Positions 25,516-34,900 are shown, counted from the first letter of the stretch. The stretch is DNA of 64,000 nt from Nitrososphaerota archaeon (GCA_027887005.1 JAPCJI010000001.1:310001-374000), one strand, 5' to 3'. Program-made: numbers and translations. Notes: generated by a model not told the origin, from the letters alone.

Positions 25516-26205
25516 ATGATATTTCAACGAACTCGGCGGGACCCTTCCCGAGGGTTGTCCTACAAGCCCAGGAACAGGGTGCAGACGAGGGTCGTGACCG
25601 GCCGGCGAGTCGCTTCGGTCCTCGTAGCCGTACTCCTGGCCACTTCTGCCTGGTTTGCCTACGAGACCTACTTCGTCAAGCCTGCCCCAGAGTACGCCAC
25701 GGTCTACACGACCAAGGGGTCCTTCGAGATCGAGCTCTTCCCGGCGGCCGCCCCAGCCACCGTGGCGAACTTCGTAAATCTCGCGGATTCTGGATTCTAC
25801 AACGACCAGGTGTGGCATCGGATATTCCCGGGCCTGCTGATCCAGACTGGAGACCCGAACACCAGGGGCGGGCTGACAAACAGGTCGACCTGGGGGGTGG
25901 GGGGTTCGAGCCAGACCGTCCCCCTTGAGATCGACCGCTCGCTTCACAACTATCAGGGCTACGTAGGAATGGCCAGAAAGGAAGCGAACAACAGCGGCAC
26001 CTCGCAGTTCTACATCAACCTGTCAAACAGCACCCTCAACCGCAGCCTTGACGGAAACTACACGGTGTTCGGGAAGGTCGTTTCTGGATGGAGCGTAGTC
26101 CAGTCCATAGCAGACGTGCCCACCTATGCCTACGGACTGAAATTCGCAGGACAGCCGATAGACCCGGTCTTCGTGAACGTTATCGTGATATCGAAGTCGC
26201 CCTAG
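25516..26205 (+). CDS. Membrane-anchored cyclophilin-type peptidyl-prolyl isomerase
   Basis: The 229-residue protein has a basic N-terminus, one transmembrane segment at about 33-53, and an extracytoplasmic cyclophilin domain. The catalytic Arg is in WHRIFPGLLIQTGDP, and ARKEANNSGTSQFYINL matches the substrate-binding strand. It probably assists folding of exported proteins. Three N-x-S/T sequons fit an outside location. The gene lies 32 bases downstream of the CDP-alcohol transferase gene. Confidence 0.9.
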   Translation: MIFQRTRRDPSRGLSYKPRNRVQTRVVTGRRVASVLVAVLLATSAWFAYETYFVKPAPEYATVYTTKGSFEIELFPAAAPATVANFVNLADSGFYNDQVWHRIFPGLLIQTGDPNTRGGLTNRSTWGVGGSSQTVPLEIDRSLHNYQGYVGMARKEANNSGTSQFYINLSNSTLNRSLDGNYTVFGKVVSGWSVVQSIADVPTYAYGLKFAGQPIDPVFVNVIVISKSP

Positions 26206-26212
26206 AGTCTGG

Positions 26213-26488
26213 CTACCAGTTTCGTCTTTCTGACGCCGCTCTGACCTTTACAATGCCGTAGTGGACGCTGCAGCTAATGCAGTAGTACCGCGTGGTGGTG
26301 GGGGAGGCGATGTACGCGCCCGCCGCTCTCAGCTCCCTTGCCAGGGTGGGTTCGACAAGCGACACCCGGGTTGTGACCTTCTTCGCCTTGTCTCGGGGAA
26401 CGGCAGCGCCGCAGTTGCTGCAGTAGATCAATCCTCCGCGCCCCTTCCCTCCCTTGGACCGTCCTCGGCTCTTTCTCTTCTTGGTCAA
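26213..26488 (-). CDS. rps26e: Small ribosomal subunit protein eS26
   Basis: This 91-residue basic protein has the eS26 pattern: a Lys/Arg/Gly-rich N-terminus, YCSNCGAAVPRDKA (CxxC at about 23-26) and a second pair in YYCISCSVHYGIVKVR (about 70-73), forming a zinc-binding fold near the mRNA exit channel. It is absent from most Euryarchaeota, so its presence supports a TACK-type genome. It is convergent with the cyclophilin gene. Confidence 0.92.
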   Translation of the reverse strand: MTKKRKSRGRSKGGKGRGGLIYCSNCGAAVPRDKAKKVTTRVSLVEPTLARELRAAGAYIASPTTTRYYCISCSVHYGIVKVRAASERRNW

Positions 26489-26538
26489 GACTTCTGAAGC
26501 TCTTGGAGGCTGGAGCCTCTTTAAACATGTCCCCGTTG

Positions 26539-27471
26539 TTATTCTTTCTTGTAGGGGGTCGCGAGGGCAGTGGGGGGCCTCAGGCGCTTCGAAGCGATGG
26601 CCAGCACCGCCACCGTGAGGACGTAGGGTATCGTGCTGAAGAGGAAGAAGACAGGCCCGGTGGTCGCGACAACAGTGGTAAGGCCTATGCTCGCCCCGAA
26701 GATGAGCCCCGTGGCCAGTACGTAGGTGGGGTTCCAGCCGCCCGCTATCACAGCTGCGATTGCGATGAACCCGATTCCCGCGGTCGCGTTCCGTGTGTAG
26801 GAGTCGAAAAGGTCCACGGTCAGGTAGGAGCCCGCGAGGCCCAGGAGGACCCCCCCCAGAGACGTGGCGAGAATCCTCGTCCTGGCGACCCCGATTCCTG
26901 CCACCTCTGCGGCCTTGGGATTCTCCCCCACGGCCCTGATGTGGAGGCCGAACTTGGTCTTGGAAAGCAAGAGGTAGGTCAGGAGTGGGAGGACGAACAT
27001 CAGTATGGTCAGGGGGCTTATCCCGATGGAGAGGTTGGAGGAGATGTTGTGGATCACGAAGACAGGGGGGATCGTGTTGGAGACGGGCGTTGTGCCGTTG
27101 ATCCGCGACCCAAGTATCTGCTTGGCCGATAGAACGTAGATGATCCCCAGCGCGAAGATGTTGATGCCGATGCCTGCGATAACCTGGTCCACGTGGGCTT
27201 TGGTGCTAAGGAACGCGAAGACGAAGTTCATTGCGACGCCGGTGGCGACGCCAATGATCAGAGGCAGGTAGGGGTTCGCGATCCCGAGGATGAGCTGGAA
27301 GTAGACGTTGGAGAGGGCGGCTGTAAAGGATGCCATCAGCATGACCCCCTCGATTCCTATGTTCAGGATGCCCGATTTCTCAGTAATCAGCTCCCCCTGG
27401 GCGGCGATTGAAATCGTGGTGGCGTACTGGAGCCCGAAGACGGCGACCAGGAGAACCGGGGCTAGGTCCAT
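26539..27471 (-). CDS. Nucleoside-type ABC transporter permease (second permease)
   Basis: The 310-residue protein has about eight to nine hydrophobic helices and the permease family pattern (GILNIGIEGVMLMASFTA near residue 34; AVGENPKAAEVAGIGVARTRI near residue 177). It is homologous to the second permease of the BMP-binding-protein-dependent nucleoside importers (NupQ/YufQ class). The 5' end overlaps the first permease gene by 10 bases, showing translational coupling. It is the distal gene of the four-gene operon: binding protein, ATPase, permease, permease. Confidence 0.92.
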   Translation of the reverse strand: MDLAPVLLVAVFGLQYATTISIAAQGELITEKSGILNIGIEGVMLMASFTAALSNVYFQLILGIANPYLPLIIGVATGVAMNFVFAFLSTKAHVDQVIAGIGINIFALGIIYVLSAKQILGSRINGTTPVSNTIPPVFVIHNISSNLSIGISPLTILMFVLPLLTYLLLSKTKFGLHIRAVGENPKAAEVAGIGVARTRILATSLGGVLLGLAGSYLTVDLFDSYTRNATAGIGFIAIAAVIAGGWNPTYVLATGLIFGASIGLTTVVATTGPVFFLFSTIPYVLTVAVLAIASKRLRPPTALATPYKKE

Positions 27472-28529
27472 TTCCTTCTCCTGCCCGCCTTGAGTATTAC
27501 GGTGCTGATGTGAGGCATCGACATGAAGACGATTATTATTCCCTGCATCGCCCAGATGACGTAGACGTTGAGGCCGCTCGCCCCCACGCTGGCCGACCCG
27601 GCCACGAGGACGCTGAAGAAGATGGCGGAGAAGATCGCACCGATCGGGTTCGAGGCCGCCACCAGGGCAACCGCGATTCCCGCGAACCCCTCACCGCCGA
27701 ACCATCCGGCGGCGAACCCCACCTGATAGCATGCCGAGGACCCGCACGAGTGCCCAGCGGCCAGGACGTCCCCGGCCCCCGCCAGTCCTGCGACTAGGCC
27801 TCCGATGACCATCGCGATGACCTTGGTCCTCCGCGGGTTCACCCCCTTGGCTTCGGCCGGGTGCGGACCCAACCCGGTAGCGCGGATCTTGTACCCTAGG
27901 GTCGTCCCCCGGAAGAAGTACTCAGTCCCTATGGCGACAACAACCGCGACGATAATCATTATCGATGTCGTGAAGAAGGGAAGGCTGGGGATGGAGGCCA
28001 GGGGAGGTATGGCGGCCGTGTTGTAGAGCCGGGCCTTGGGCTGGGCGTCCACTATGATGCTGAGGAAGAGCGCAGCCGAAATCGCCTCGCCGACGAAGTT
28101 CAGCATGATCGTGGTCACTATGGCCGAGGCGTTGCGATAGGCTTCGAGGATTCCGGGGATGAAGGCCCAGAACGCCCCCACCAGCATGGCAGCCATGACG
28201 GCAACGAGGGGCCAGATAATGAACGGGAGAGGGAAGACTACTGCGACTATGGTGGCCACCGCCCCGGCCATGAAGATCTGTCCCTGGGCACCGACGTTCC
28301 AGATGCCCGCCTTGCCTGGGATCAGGAATGCGAGGGCCGAGAGGATCAGGGTCCCGGTGTAGGTCAGGACGTAGGACTGACCGTCGCGGTTGCCCAACGC
28401 CCCGTTCACCAGGGTCCCGTAGACCTCGAGGGGGTTGTAGCCCACGATAAGCATCAGAATCGAGGCAGCGAGGAGACCGAGCAGAAGGACCAGGACCTGG
28501 GGGACGCTGGCCCTCAGGGCCTTGACCAC
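27462..28529 (-). CDS. Nucleoside-type ABC transporter permease (first permease)
   Basis: The 355-residue protein has about nine to ten membrane segments. It contains the GKAGIWNVGAQGQIFMAGA segment (about 71-89) and ATGLGPHPAEAKGVNPRRTKVIA (about 216-238), the conserved permease features of the NupP/YufP group. It forms the membrane channel as a heterodimer with the adjacent permease. Confidence 0.92.
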   Translation of the reverse strand: MVKALRASVPQVLVLLLGLLAASILMLIVGYNPLEVYGTLVNGALGNRDGQSYVLTYTGTLILSALAFLIPGKAGIWNVGAQGQIFMAGAVATIVAVVFPLPFIIWPLVAVMAAMLVGAFWAFIPGILEAYRNASAIVTTIMLNFVGEAISAALFLSIIVDAQPKARLYNTAAIPPLASIPSLPFFTTSIMIIVAVVVAIGTEYFFRGTTLGYKIRATGLGPHPAEAKGVNPRRTKVIAMVIGGLVAGLAGAGDVLAAGHSCGSSACYQVGFAAGWFGGEGFAGIAVALVAASNPIGAIFSAIFFSVLVAGSASVGASGLNVYVIWAMQGIIIVFMSMPHISTVILKAGRRRKWT

Positions 28530-28549
28530 CCGGCCCTCGGACCGGGCGG

Positions 28550-30067
28550 TCAGACTGCTATCCCGCCCAGTAGCTTGCCCAAGTCTCCTATGCTCGCTCC
28601 GCGTTCCAGCTCCCCGATTATCTTCCCCTCGTAGAGCACCAGTATCCTGTCGCTCAGGTCGAGGGTCTCGTCAAAGTCCGCGCTCACCAGCAGGACGCCC
28701 CTCCCCTCGTTCCTGGCCTCGACAAGGAGGGACTGGATGTACTCGGTGCTCGCCACGTCCAGGCCCCGGGTGGGCTGGTGGGCGATGAGGAGGTGAGGGC
28801 CCCCCGAAAGCTCTCTCCCCACTATCACCTTTTGCTGGTTGCCCCCCGAGAGGTTCCTGGCTTTTACTTCGACCCCTGGGGTGGCCACGCTGAAAGTCTT
28901 GACGATTCCCCTGGCGAACTCTCTGACCTTCGCGAGGGAGAGGAGGCCCGAGCTTGAGAAGCGCGGCTCGTCGACCCGCCCCAGAACTGTGTTCTCTGCT
29001 ATCGAGAAGTCCAGGACGAGGCCGCTCAGGGCCCGGTCCTCGGGGACGTGGCCCACCGAGAGGTCGAGGATCTGCTTCGGAGCGAGGGCGTTGGTGCTAT
29101 GGCCGTTGATCGAAATGGTGCCCGAGACGGGCCTGTTCATGCCGGTGATCGCCTCGATGAGCTCAGACTGACCGTTCCCCTCAACCCCTGCCAGGCCCAC
29201 GATCTCGCCCGCCCTCACCTTGAACGAGCAGTTCTGGACAGCCCTCGGCTTGTTCGGGGTCGAGACCACGAGGTCTTTCACTTCGAGCAGGTCCTCCCCG
29301 GGCTGACGGTCGACGAACTTGAACTTCCGCTCCACGTCCCTGCCCACCATCATGTTGGCGAGGATGTCGAAGGCCGCGTCCTTGGTGTCGATGGTCCCAA
29401 CGACCTTCCCCTTGCGCATGACCGTGATGCGGTTGGAGAGGGCGATGACCTCCTTCAGTTTGTGGGTGATGAAGATGACAGTGGTGCCGGCGCCCGCCAG
29501 CTTCCGCACGGCCTTGAAGAGCTCATCCGCCTCGAGGGGGGTGAGGACGGCCGTCGGCTCGTCGAGGATAAGGACCCTAGCTCCCCTGAAGAGTGCCTTC
29601 AGTATCTCGACGCGCTGCTTGAACCCCGTGGGAAGGTTCTCCACGAGCTCGTCCTGGTCGATGGGGAGCCCGGTCTCCTGAACAAGCTTGGTCACCCTGG
29701 CGTTCGCTCCGGCTGCGTCTAGAATTCCCAGCCTCGAGGGCTCGGCGCCCAGGATGATGTTCTCTCTTACCGTGAGGTTCGGGACCAGGGTGAAAGCCTG
29801 GTGGACCATCCCGATGCCGAGGGATATCGCGTCGCGAGAGCTTCTTATCTTCGCGGGGACTCCGTCGATTGAAATCGAGCCGCCGTCCATCCGGTAGAGC
29901 CCGTAGAGGACGCTCATGAGGGTGCTCTTCCCAGCACCATTTTCCCCAAGGAGGCCCATGACCTCTCCCTTGGAGACGCTGAAGTCCACGCCGTCCACCG
30001 CGACGACACCGGGGAACTCCTTCCTGATCCCAGACATCGAGACCATCGTCTGGGGCACGTTAATCAC
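28550..30067 (-). CDS. Nucleoside-type ABC transporter ATP-binding protein (duplicated ATPase)
   Basis: The 505-residue protein holds two ATPase domains in tandem. The first has a full Walker A (GENGAGKST, about 42) and Walker B with VLILDEPTAVLT, but a degenerate signature (LPTGFKQRVE). The second has a degenerate Walker A (GVEGNGQSE, about 291) and a strong signature (LSGGNQQKVIV) with LIAHQPTRGLD in place of the usual DEPT. This split of intact motifs is normal for sugar/nucleoside importers of this type. Confidence 0.94.
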   Translation of the reverse strand: MINVPQTMVSMSGIRKEFPGVVAVDGVDFSVSKGEVMGLLGENGAGKSTLMSVLYGLYRMDGGSISIDGVPAKIRSSRDAISLGIGMVHQAFTLVPNLTVRENIILGAEPSRLGILDAAGANARVTKLVQETGLPIDQDELVENLPTGFKQRVEILKALFRGARVLILDEPTAVLTPLEADELFKAVRKLAGAGTTVIFITHKLKEVIALSNRITVMRKGKVVGTIDTKDAAFDILANMMVGRDVERKFKFVDRQPGEDLLEVKDLVVSTPNKPRAVQNCSFKVRAGEIVGLAGVEGNGQSELIEAITGMNRPVSGTISINGHSTNALAPKQILDLSVGHVPEDRALSGLVLDFSIAENTVLGRVDEPRFSSSGLLSLAKVREFARGIVKTFSVATPGVEVKARNLSGGNQQKVIVGRELSGGPHLLIAHQPTRGLDVASTEYIQSLLVEARNEGRGVLLVSADFDETLDLSDRILVLYEGKIIGELERGASIGDLGKLLGGIAV

Positions 30068-30105
30068 AAAAATGGGAAATAGGTGAGCAATCTACTCACC
30101 TAGTT

Positions 30106-31386
30106 CTAGGTTGGGGAATCGTTGTAGTTTTCTGGGATTACGATGGTTCCGTTAAGGATGCCGCGCGTGATCTGGGTCAGTATGTTCTTGGCCGCTGGTG
30201 TAAGGTACTGGCTCGAGTACTGGAAGGGCGTTGGTCCGACTGCGCCCTGGGCGAGGCCCAGTTGCAGTACGTTGCGCACGTGGCAGGGCTGGTCGCCTGT
30301 CGTGCCGCAGAGGGTCGTGGACCCGCTGAAGTAGCCGCCGCCGAACGTGGCTGCGTCGTTCCAATAGTTGGAGTAATTGCCGTATACCACCGACTGCATG
30401 ACCTTGAAGACTCCGAAGTCCACCTTCTTTATTTCAGAAGTGAGGACGAAGGAGGGCGCGCTGAAGGTGGAGGAGTTCTTGACGAAGAACCCGTAGGTTC
30501 CGTAGTAGTCCTGGTTCGCATCGACTCCGATGCCGAAGACTGGCGGCTTTGCAGATGTGAAGTTCCAGCCCTGCTGGATGTCATACTGCCCGACGGCCTT
30601 GAGTCCACCGATGCCGGTTCCGCCTGCGACCATGAATACTATGTCAGCTCCCTGCGAGATGAATGATTGGGTGATGCGTTGGCCTCCAGCCGGATCGCTG
30701 AAGCCCACACTGAAGTCTGTGCTGTCAAACTGCTTGAGCAATGTGACGTTCTTGTGGAGATAGTTGGAGGCCCATACCGCGCCGGCCTTCCAACCGTTCC
30801 AGAACTTGTAGATGATCGAGAAGGGTACCCCGCCGAGGAATGCTATCTTGTTCGTGTTCGTCATGGCCACCGAGAGCGCCCCTACTATCGCGCTACCAGT
30901 GTGTTCGGTGAACTTGATTGCTATGACGTTCGTCAGGTTATAGATGTCACCGTCGACCTGGGCGAACTTCTGGTTCGGATACTTCGCCGCTTCCTGGGCG
31001 ATGGTTGGGTCCATGTTGAACCCGACTCCGACCACGAGGTTAACGTGCTTCGCTATGATAGCCTCAAAGTCTGAGGTGTAGTCGTTGGAGCTGGCGGCCA
31101 CTACATAGTGGGTGTCGACACCAAGAGTGGTGTTGGCCTGCGACATTCCCTGGAAAGCCAGGTCGTTGAAGCCGCGGTCACCCAGCCCTCCGACGTCGAA
31201 GATTACGCCGATGGACATCCCCTTGCCGGGGAGCGGTCCTGCGGTCGTGGTGGTGGTTGGAGTGGTTGTGGTCTTTGTGCCCGTTGAGGAGATGAAGTAA
31301 TACGCCACTGCGGCAGCTAGCAACAGGACGATTATGACTGAGACGCCGATTGTTGTGCTAATCCCATTTCTAGAATGAACGTTCAA
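30106..31386 (-). CDS. BMP-family nucleoside-binding protein of the ABC importer
   Basis: The 426-residue product has a short basic start, one hydrophobic anchor (about 12-32), a Thr/Ser/Pro-rich linker (about 33-50) and a periplasmic-binding-type domain. Near residue 57 the domain starts GVIFDVGGLGDRGFNDLAFQG, the signature of PnrA/BmpA basic membrane proteins that bind purine or other nucleosides. There is no lipobox Cys; the anchor is a transmembrane helix, as is common in archaea. It has its own TATA element, and the operon continues into the ATPase and two permeases. Confidence 0.93.
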   Translation of the reverse strand: MNVHSRNGISTTIGVSVIIVLLLAAAVAYYFISSTGTKTTTTPTTTTTAGPLPGKGMSIGVIFDVGGLGDRGFNDLAFQGMSQANTTLGVDTHYVVAASSNDYTSDFEAIIAKHVNLVVGVGFNMDPTIAQEAAKYPNQKFAQVDGDIYNLTNVIAIKFTEHTGSAIVGALSVAMTNTNKIAFLGGVPFSIIYKFWNGWKAGAVWASNYLHKNVTLLKQFDSTDFSVGFSDPAGGQRITQSFISQGADIVFMVAGGTGIGGLKAVGQYDIQQGWNFTSAKPPVFGIGVDANQDYYGTYGFFVKNSSTFSAPSFVLTSEIKKVDFGVFKVMQSVVYGNYSNYWNDAATFGGGYFSGSTTLCGTTGDQPCHVRNVLQLGLAQGAVGPTPFQYSSQYLTPAAKNILTQITRGILNGTIVIPENYNDSPT

Positions 31387-31415
31387 ATTGTTCTCGCAGC
31401 CCTCCTCGCGTTTGG

Positions 31416-31425
31416 TTATTTAAAC
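31416..31425 (-). promoter_or_regulatory. TATA box of the nucleoside importer operon
   Basis: GTTTAAATAA on the minus strand, about 34 bases before the ATG at 31386, in the divergent gap shared with a PfkB kinase gene. Confidence 0.6.
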
Positions 31426-31476
31426 GAGCCACGAAAAAAGTCGGCCGATTGCGCTCTGTGTGTGAATGGGCGGAAG

Positions 31477-31486
31477 TATTCTTAAG
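31477..31486 (+). promoter_or_regulatory. TATA box of the PfkB kinase gene
   Basis: TATTCTTAAG is centred about 31 bases before the ATG at 31513, predicting an almost leaderless transcript. Confidence 0.5.
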
Positions 31487-31512
31487 ACGAGTTCGGCTGA
31501 CGCGGCCTCGGA

Positions 31513-32418
31513 ATGAAGGTGCTGGTCGCAGGATTCATCACCATCGACTCGATTCAGCTCCCCATGAGACTGATAACGTCGGTCGGGGGCCCCCCCTGCT
31601 ACGCTGGTCTGATCTGTTCCAGGTTCGGCCTGGACGTGACTCCCCTTACCAGGGTGGGGAACGACTTCCCCGAGGAGCAGGCGGTGTGGCTGGCGCGGAA
31701 CGGGATATCCCTGCGGGCGGGTGACAGGAGCTTCCTGAAGCCGACAACGAAGTTCAGCATAGCCGAGGGCGTGGGGAGCCGGACCCTGACCCTGGTACAC
31801 AGGTGCGAGGACCTTTCAGTTTCACAGATTCCTCCAAACATAAGGTTCAGCGCCGCCCTGGTCAGCCCGATAGCAGGGGAGGTGTCCACGTCACTGTTGA
31901 CAGAGATTTCGGCGCGCTCCGACTTCACTTTCCTCGACCCCCAGGGGTTCGTGAGGAGCTTCGATTCTAAGGGGACCGTGTCCGTCGCCCCCATCCAGGA
32001 CAAGAGCATACTCTCGAAGGTGGACGCCATCAAGATGGACCGGAGCGAAGCGGAGGCGCTGACGGGGAAGGCGAACCCGAAGGAAGCGCTCGAGAAGATC
32101 GCGGCCATAGGCCTTCGGAAGGCCGTCGTGACCCAGGGGGCCGACTCCTGTTTCGTCCTTGACGGGGCACGCATCTACGAGATCAAGGTCCCCCGCGCAC
32201 AGGTGGTCGACAGCACCGGGGCCGGGGACATCTTGAGCGGTGCCACCGTCAGCTGGTACCTGAAGACCAGGGACTTCCTCCGCAGCGCCTGCTTCGGAAT
32301 CGCCGCGTCTTCCCTCTCCCTTCACATGATCGCCCTGGCAAAGGTTGACCTGCCCATGAGCGTTGATGACAGCGCTATGAGGCTCTACTCCCTGGCGAGC
32401 CCCGTGGCCGTCGTCTGA
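31513..32418 (+). CDS. PfkB-family carbohydrate/nucleoside kinase
   Basis: The 301-residue kinase has the ribokinase-fold N-terminal glycine region (VGGPPCYAGLICSRFGLD, about 24-41) and the C-terminal catalytic signature VDSTGAGDILSG (about 233-244) with the Asp base. The substrate-binding lid is short. It is divergent from the nucleoside importer, so nucleoside or ribose phosphorylation after uptake is a reasonable inference. The 3' end overlaps the convergent second kinase gene by 44 bases. Confidence 0.88.
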   Translation: MKVLVAGFITIDSIQLPMRLITSVGGPPCYAGLICSRFGLDVTPLTRVGNDFPEEQAVWLARNGISLRAGDRSFLKPTTKFSIAEGVGSRTLTLVHRCEDLSVSQIPPNIRFSAALVSPIAGEVSTSLLTEISARSDFTFLDPQGFVRSFDSKGTVSVAPIQDKSILSKVDAIKMDRSEAEALTGKANPKEALEKIAAIGLRKAVVTQGADSCFVLDGARIYEIKVPRAQVVDSTGAGDILSGATVSWYLKTRDFLRSACFGIAASSLSLHMIALAKVDLPMSVDDSAMRLYSLASPVAVV

Positions 32419-33382
32419 GCTCCCCCAGTGCCCCCATCGAATCCTCCAGCTCCTTAGCACCGGGGCTCCCCCGGGTCTCGTACCTGGCGGCTTTCAGGGC
32501 CCCCGCGAGGTTCGCCCAGGAGGCAGCCTCCTCCACAGTCTTGCCCCAAGTGAGATAGGACGCAAGAACGCCGAGGAACGCGTCCCCGGAGCCGGTGCTG
32601 TTCACCGCCCTGAGGCCGAGCGCGGCCAGGTCGACTCCCTCAAGCACGGTCTTGACGGTCCCCCTGGAGACTACGCATCCTTTTGCCCCGAGCGTCACCA
32701 CCACGGTCACCCGGGGGAAGGCGTTCGAGAGCGCCTCGAGGGAAGGGTCTTCGGCCTCAAGGCCGGCCAGGTTCTTCAGCTCGCTGGAGTCCACGACCAG
32801 GATATCCGCCCGACGGATCACCGGCCCGATCCTCCTGAGCCCTTCCTGAGCCCTTACCCCCGGGCTGTAGACGACCCTGCACCATCGCTCCTTGGCTCGG
32901 CTGACCGCGGCGAGGGCCACGCTCGTGGGAGGGTCCATAACGACTATCATCGAGCTTCTGGAGACCAGCCTCGCCACGTTTTCCTTCGCAAGGTGAGCGG
33001 GAGTCAACTCCCCGTTGGCCCCGAATTGGGTGTGGATGGTCTTCCTCCCCCTCTCGTCGACGACTATGTACGCCATCCCCGACCGGCTGCCCGTCAGGGT
33101 CGACACTCCGCCCGTCAGAACACCTTCAGCGCGGAGCCCGGCAAGCTGCCTTTCAGAGACGTCGTCATCGCCAAGGGCCCCGACAAGGCTGACCCGTCCG
33201 GCGCCGAGGACCCTCGCGGCCGCCACGGCTACGTTCGCCCCCTTGCCGCCGGGGTATTCCTCCACGAGTCTAGCTTGGACCTCCTCTCCCACTCGAGGGA
33301 AACGATCTTCGAAGATTGTGACGTCCCAGTTTATCGCACCTATGACGGACAGGAAGCCGCGCCCCGGCGCTCTGGTCTCCAA
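32375..33382 (-). CDS. Ribokinase-like PfkB-family kinase
   Basis: The 335-residue kinase is closer to ribokinase/adenosine kinase, with NWDVTIFEDRFPRVGEE and YPGGKGANVAVAAARVL (about 43-59) and the catalytic VNSTGSGDAFLGVLASY (about 256-272). It phosphorylates ribose, a nucleoside or a similar sugar; specificity cannot be read from the sequence. Next to it is a second PfkB kinase and a nucleoside importer. The extreme C-terminus is Arg/Gly/Ser-rich and lies within the overlap with the opposite gene. Confidence 0.88.
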   Translation of the reverse strand: METRAPGRGFLSVIGAINWDVTIFEDRFPRVGEEVQARLVEEYPGGKGANVAVAAARVLGAGRVSLVGALGDDDVSERQLAGLRAEGVLTGGVSTLTGSRSGMAYIVVDERGRKTIHTQFGANGELTPAHLAKENVARLVSRSSMIVVMDPPTSVALAAVSRAKERWCRVVYSPGVRAQEGLRRIGPVIRRADILVVDSSELKNLAGLEAEDPSLEALSNAFPRVTVVVTLGAKGCVVSRGTVKTVLEGVDLAALGLRAVNSTGSGDAFLGVLASYLTWGKTVEEAASWANLAGALKAARYETRGSPGAKELEDSMGALGELRRRPRGSPGSRAS

Positions 33383-33404
33383 GGCGTCTTCTCGTCAGGC
33401 CCTT

Positions 33405-34850
33405 CTAGTAGGACTTCGCGTAATTGGCCGTAGACTCGGCCTTCTCCCCGCACGAGACACACTTCGCCTTAGGAGGCTTTTGGTCGAGGGGGATGCTCAG
33501 GATCTTCCCTCCTGCTCTGTCCTTCATCTTGTCTTCGCACGACTTCTTTCCACACCAGGCGACCCTCACGATCCCTCCCTTTCCAGCAATGAGACGTTCG
33601 AGCTCCTCCATCGAACCCGCCTCCACTGTGTGTGATTCCAGGAACGCCCTCGCCCTGGCGAGGAGGTTGGATTGGATGTCTCCCAACTCCTTGTCCACTT
33701 CCTTCCCGAGGAGGTCGATAGCCACGGTCCGCTTGGCCCCGGTGTCCCGTCTGACGAGCACGGCCTGTTTTGCCTTGAGGTCGCGCGGACCGAATTCAAT
33801 CCTCAGGGGGACCCCCCTGAGTTCCCACTCGTTGAACTTCCTGCCCGGCGTCAGGTGGTCTCGGTCATCCAGCCTGGTCCTCCAGCGGGCAGCGAGGTCC
33901 TTGGAAAAGGCCTTTGCCTCCTTGAGGATCGACTCCTTGTTTTCCTCGTTGACTATGGGCACCACCACGATCTGCAGGGCCGCGAGCTTCGGTGGGACGA
34001 CGGCGCCCTTGTCGTCGCTGTGGACGGCAAGCATGACCCCGATCTCCCTCGTCGAGATCGCCCAGGTGTTCTGCCATGCGAACTGCTTCTCCCCTTCCTC
34101 GTCGACGAACACGATGTCGAAGGCCTTCGAGAACCTCTGACCGTCGGAGTGGAAGTCCGGACCCTGAATCGCCTTGCCGTCGGGCAGAAGATGCTCGATG
34201 CTGTAGGTCGCCTCGGCTCCTGCGAACTTCTCGGAGTCGGTCTTCCTTCCAACCAGCCCTGGGAGCGCAAGATAGTCCTCGGTGACCATCCTGTAAATGC
34301 CCAGTATCTCGTCCCTCTCAGCGTCCGCCTCCTCCTTGGTGGCGAAGATCGTGTGCCCTTCGTTCCAGAGGAACTCCCTCGAGCGAAGGAAGGGGGTCGG
34401 GTGCTTGAACTCCCACCTGACGACGTTGTTCCACTGGTTCAGCCTCAGTGGCAGGTCCCTCCAGGACCTGATCCAGCGCTTCACCACCTCGTACATGACG
34501 GTCTCTGAGGTCGGCCTTACGGCAAGCCTCTCGTCGAGAGTGGACTTCCCCGCCTGGGTCACCCAGGCCACTTCGGGGGAGAAGCCCTTGACGTGCTCCG
34601 CCTCCTTCTTGAGCAGGCGTTCCGGGATGAAGAGCGGAAAGTAGGAATTCTGAATGCCGATCCGCTTGAACTCCGCGTCGGCGGCAGACTGGATGTTCTC
34701 CCAGATGGCGTAACCGGAGGGCCTGAAGACCATGCACCCCGAGACCGGACTGTAGTCTGCGACCTCCGACTTCAGGATGACCTGAGTGTACCACTCGTCG
34801 AAGTCCGTCCCCTTCTTCGCGGTCAGACCTTCTTGGCTCGCCTGAGACAT
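33405..34850 (-). CDS. proS: Prolyl-tRNA synthetase (archaeal/eukaryotic type)
   Basis: The 481-residue class II synthetase has FDEWYTQVILKSEVADYSPVSG at the start, RPTSETVMYEVVKRWIRSWRDLP (about 111-133), motif 2 around VVRWEFKHPTPFLRSREFLWNEGHT, an anticodon-binding domain, and the C-terminal zinc-binding domain (CGKKSCE, then CVSCGE) ending in a terminal Tyr as in archaeal ProRS. It lacks the bacterial editing insertion. A TATA element 28 bases upstream gives a leaderless mRNA. Confidence 0.96.
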   Translation of the reverse strand: MSQASQEGLTAKKGTDFDEWYTQVILKSEVADYSPVSGCMVFRPSGYAIWENIQSAADAEFKRIGIQNSYFPLFIPERLLKKEAEHVKGFSPEVAWVTQAGKSTLDERLAVRPTSETVMYEVVKRWIRSWRDLPLRLNQWNNVVRWEFKHPTPFLRSREFLWNEGHTIFATKEEADAERDEILGIYRMVTEDYLALPGLVGRKTDSEKFAGAEATYSIEHLLPDGKAIQGPDFHSDGQRFSKAFDIVFVDEEGEKQFAWQNTWAISTREIGVMLAVHSDDKGAVVPPKLAALQIVVVPIVNEENKESILKEAKAFSKDLAARWRTRLDDRDHLTPGRKFNEWELRGVPLRIEFGPRDLKAKQAVLVRRDTGAKRTVAIDLLGKEVDKELGDIQSNLLARARAFLESHTVEAGSMEELERLIAGKGGIVRVAWCGKKSCEDKMKDRAGGKILSIPLDQKPPKAKCVSCGEKAESTANYAKSY

Positions 34851-34873
34851 GCAGCCCTACGCGCCGACGACCT

Positions 34874-34882
34874 GGCTTAAAG
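34874..34882 (-). promoter_or_regulatory. TATA box of proS
   Basis: CTTTAAGCC on the minus strand, centred about 28 bases before the ATG at 34850. Confidence 0.55.
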
Positions 34883-34900
34883 AATATGCGCCCTTGAAGT

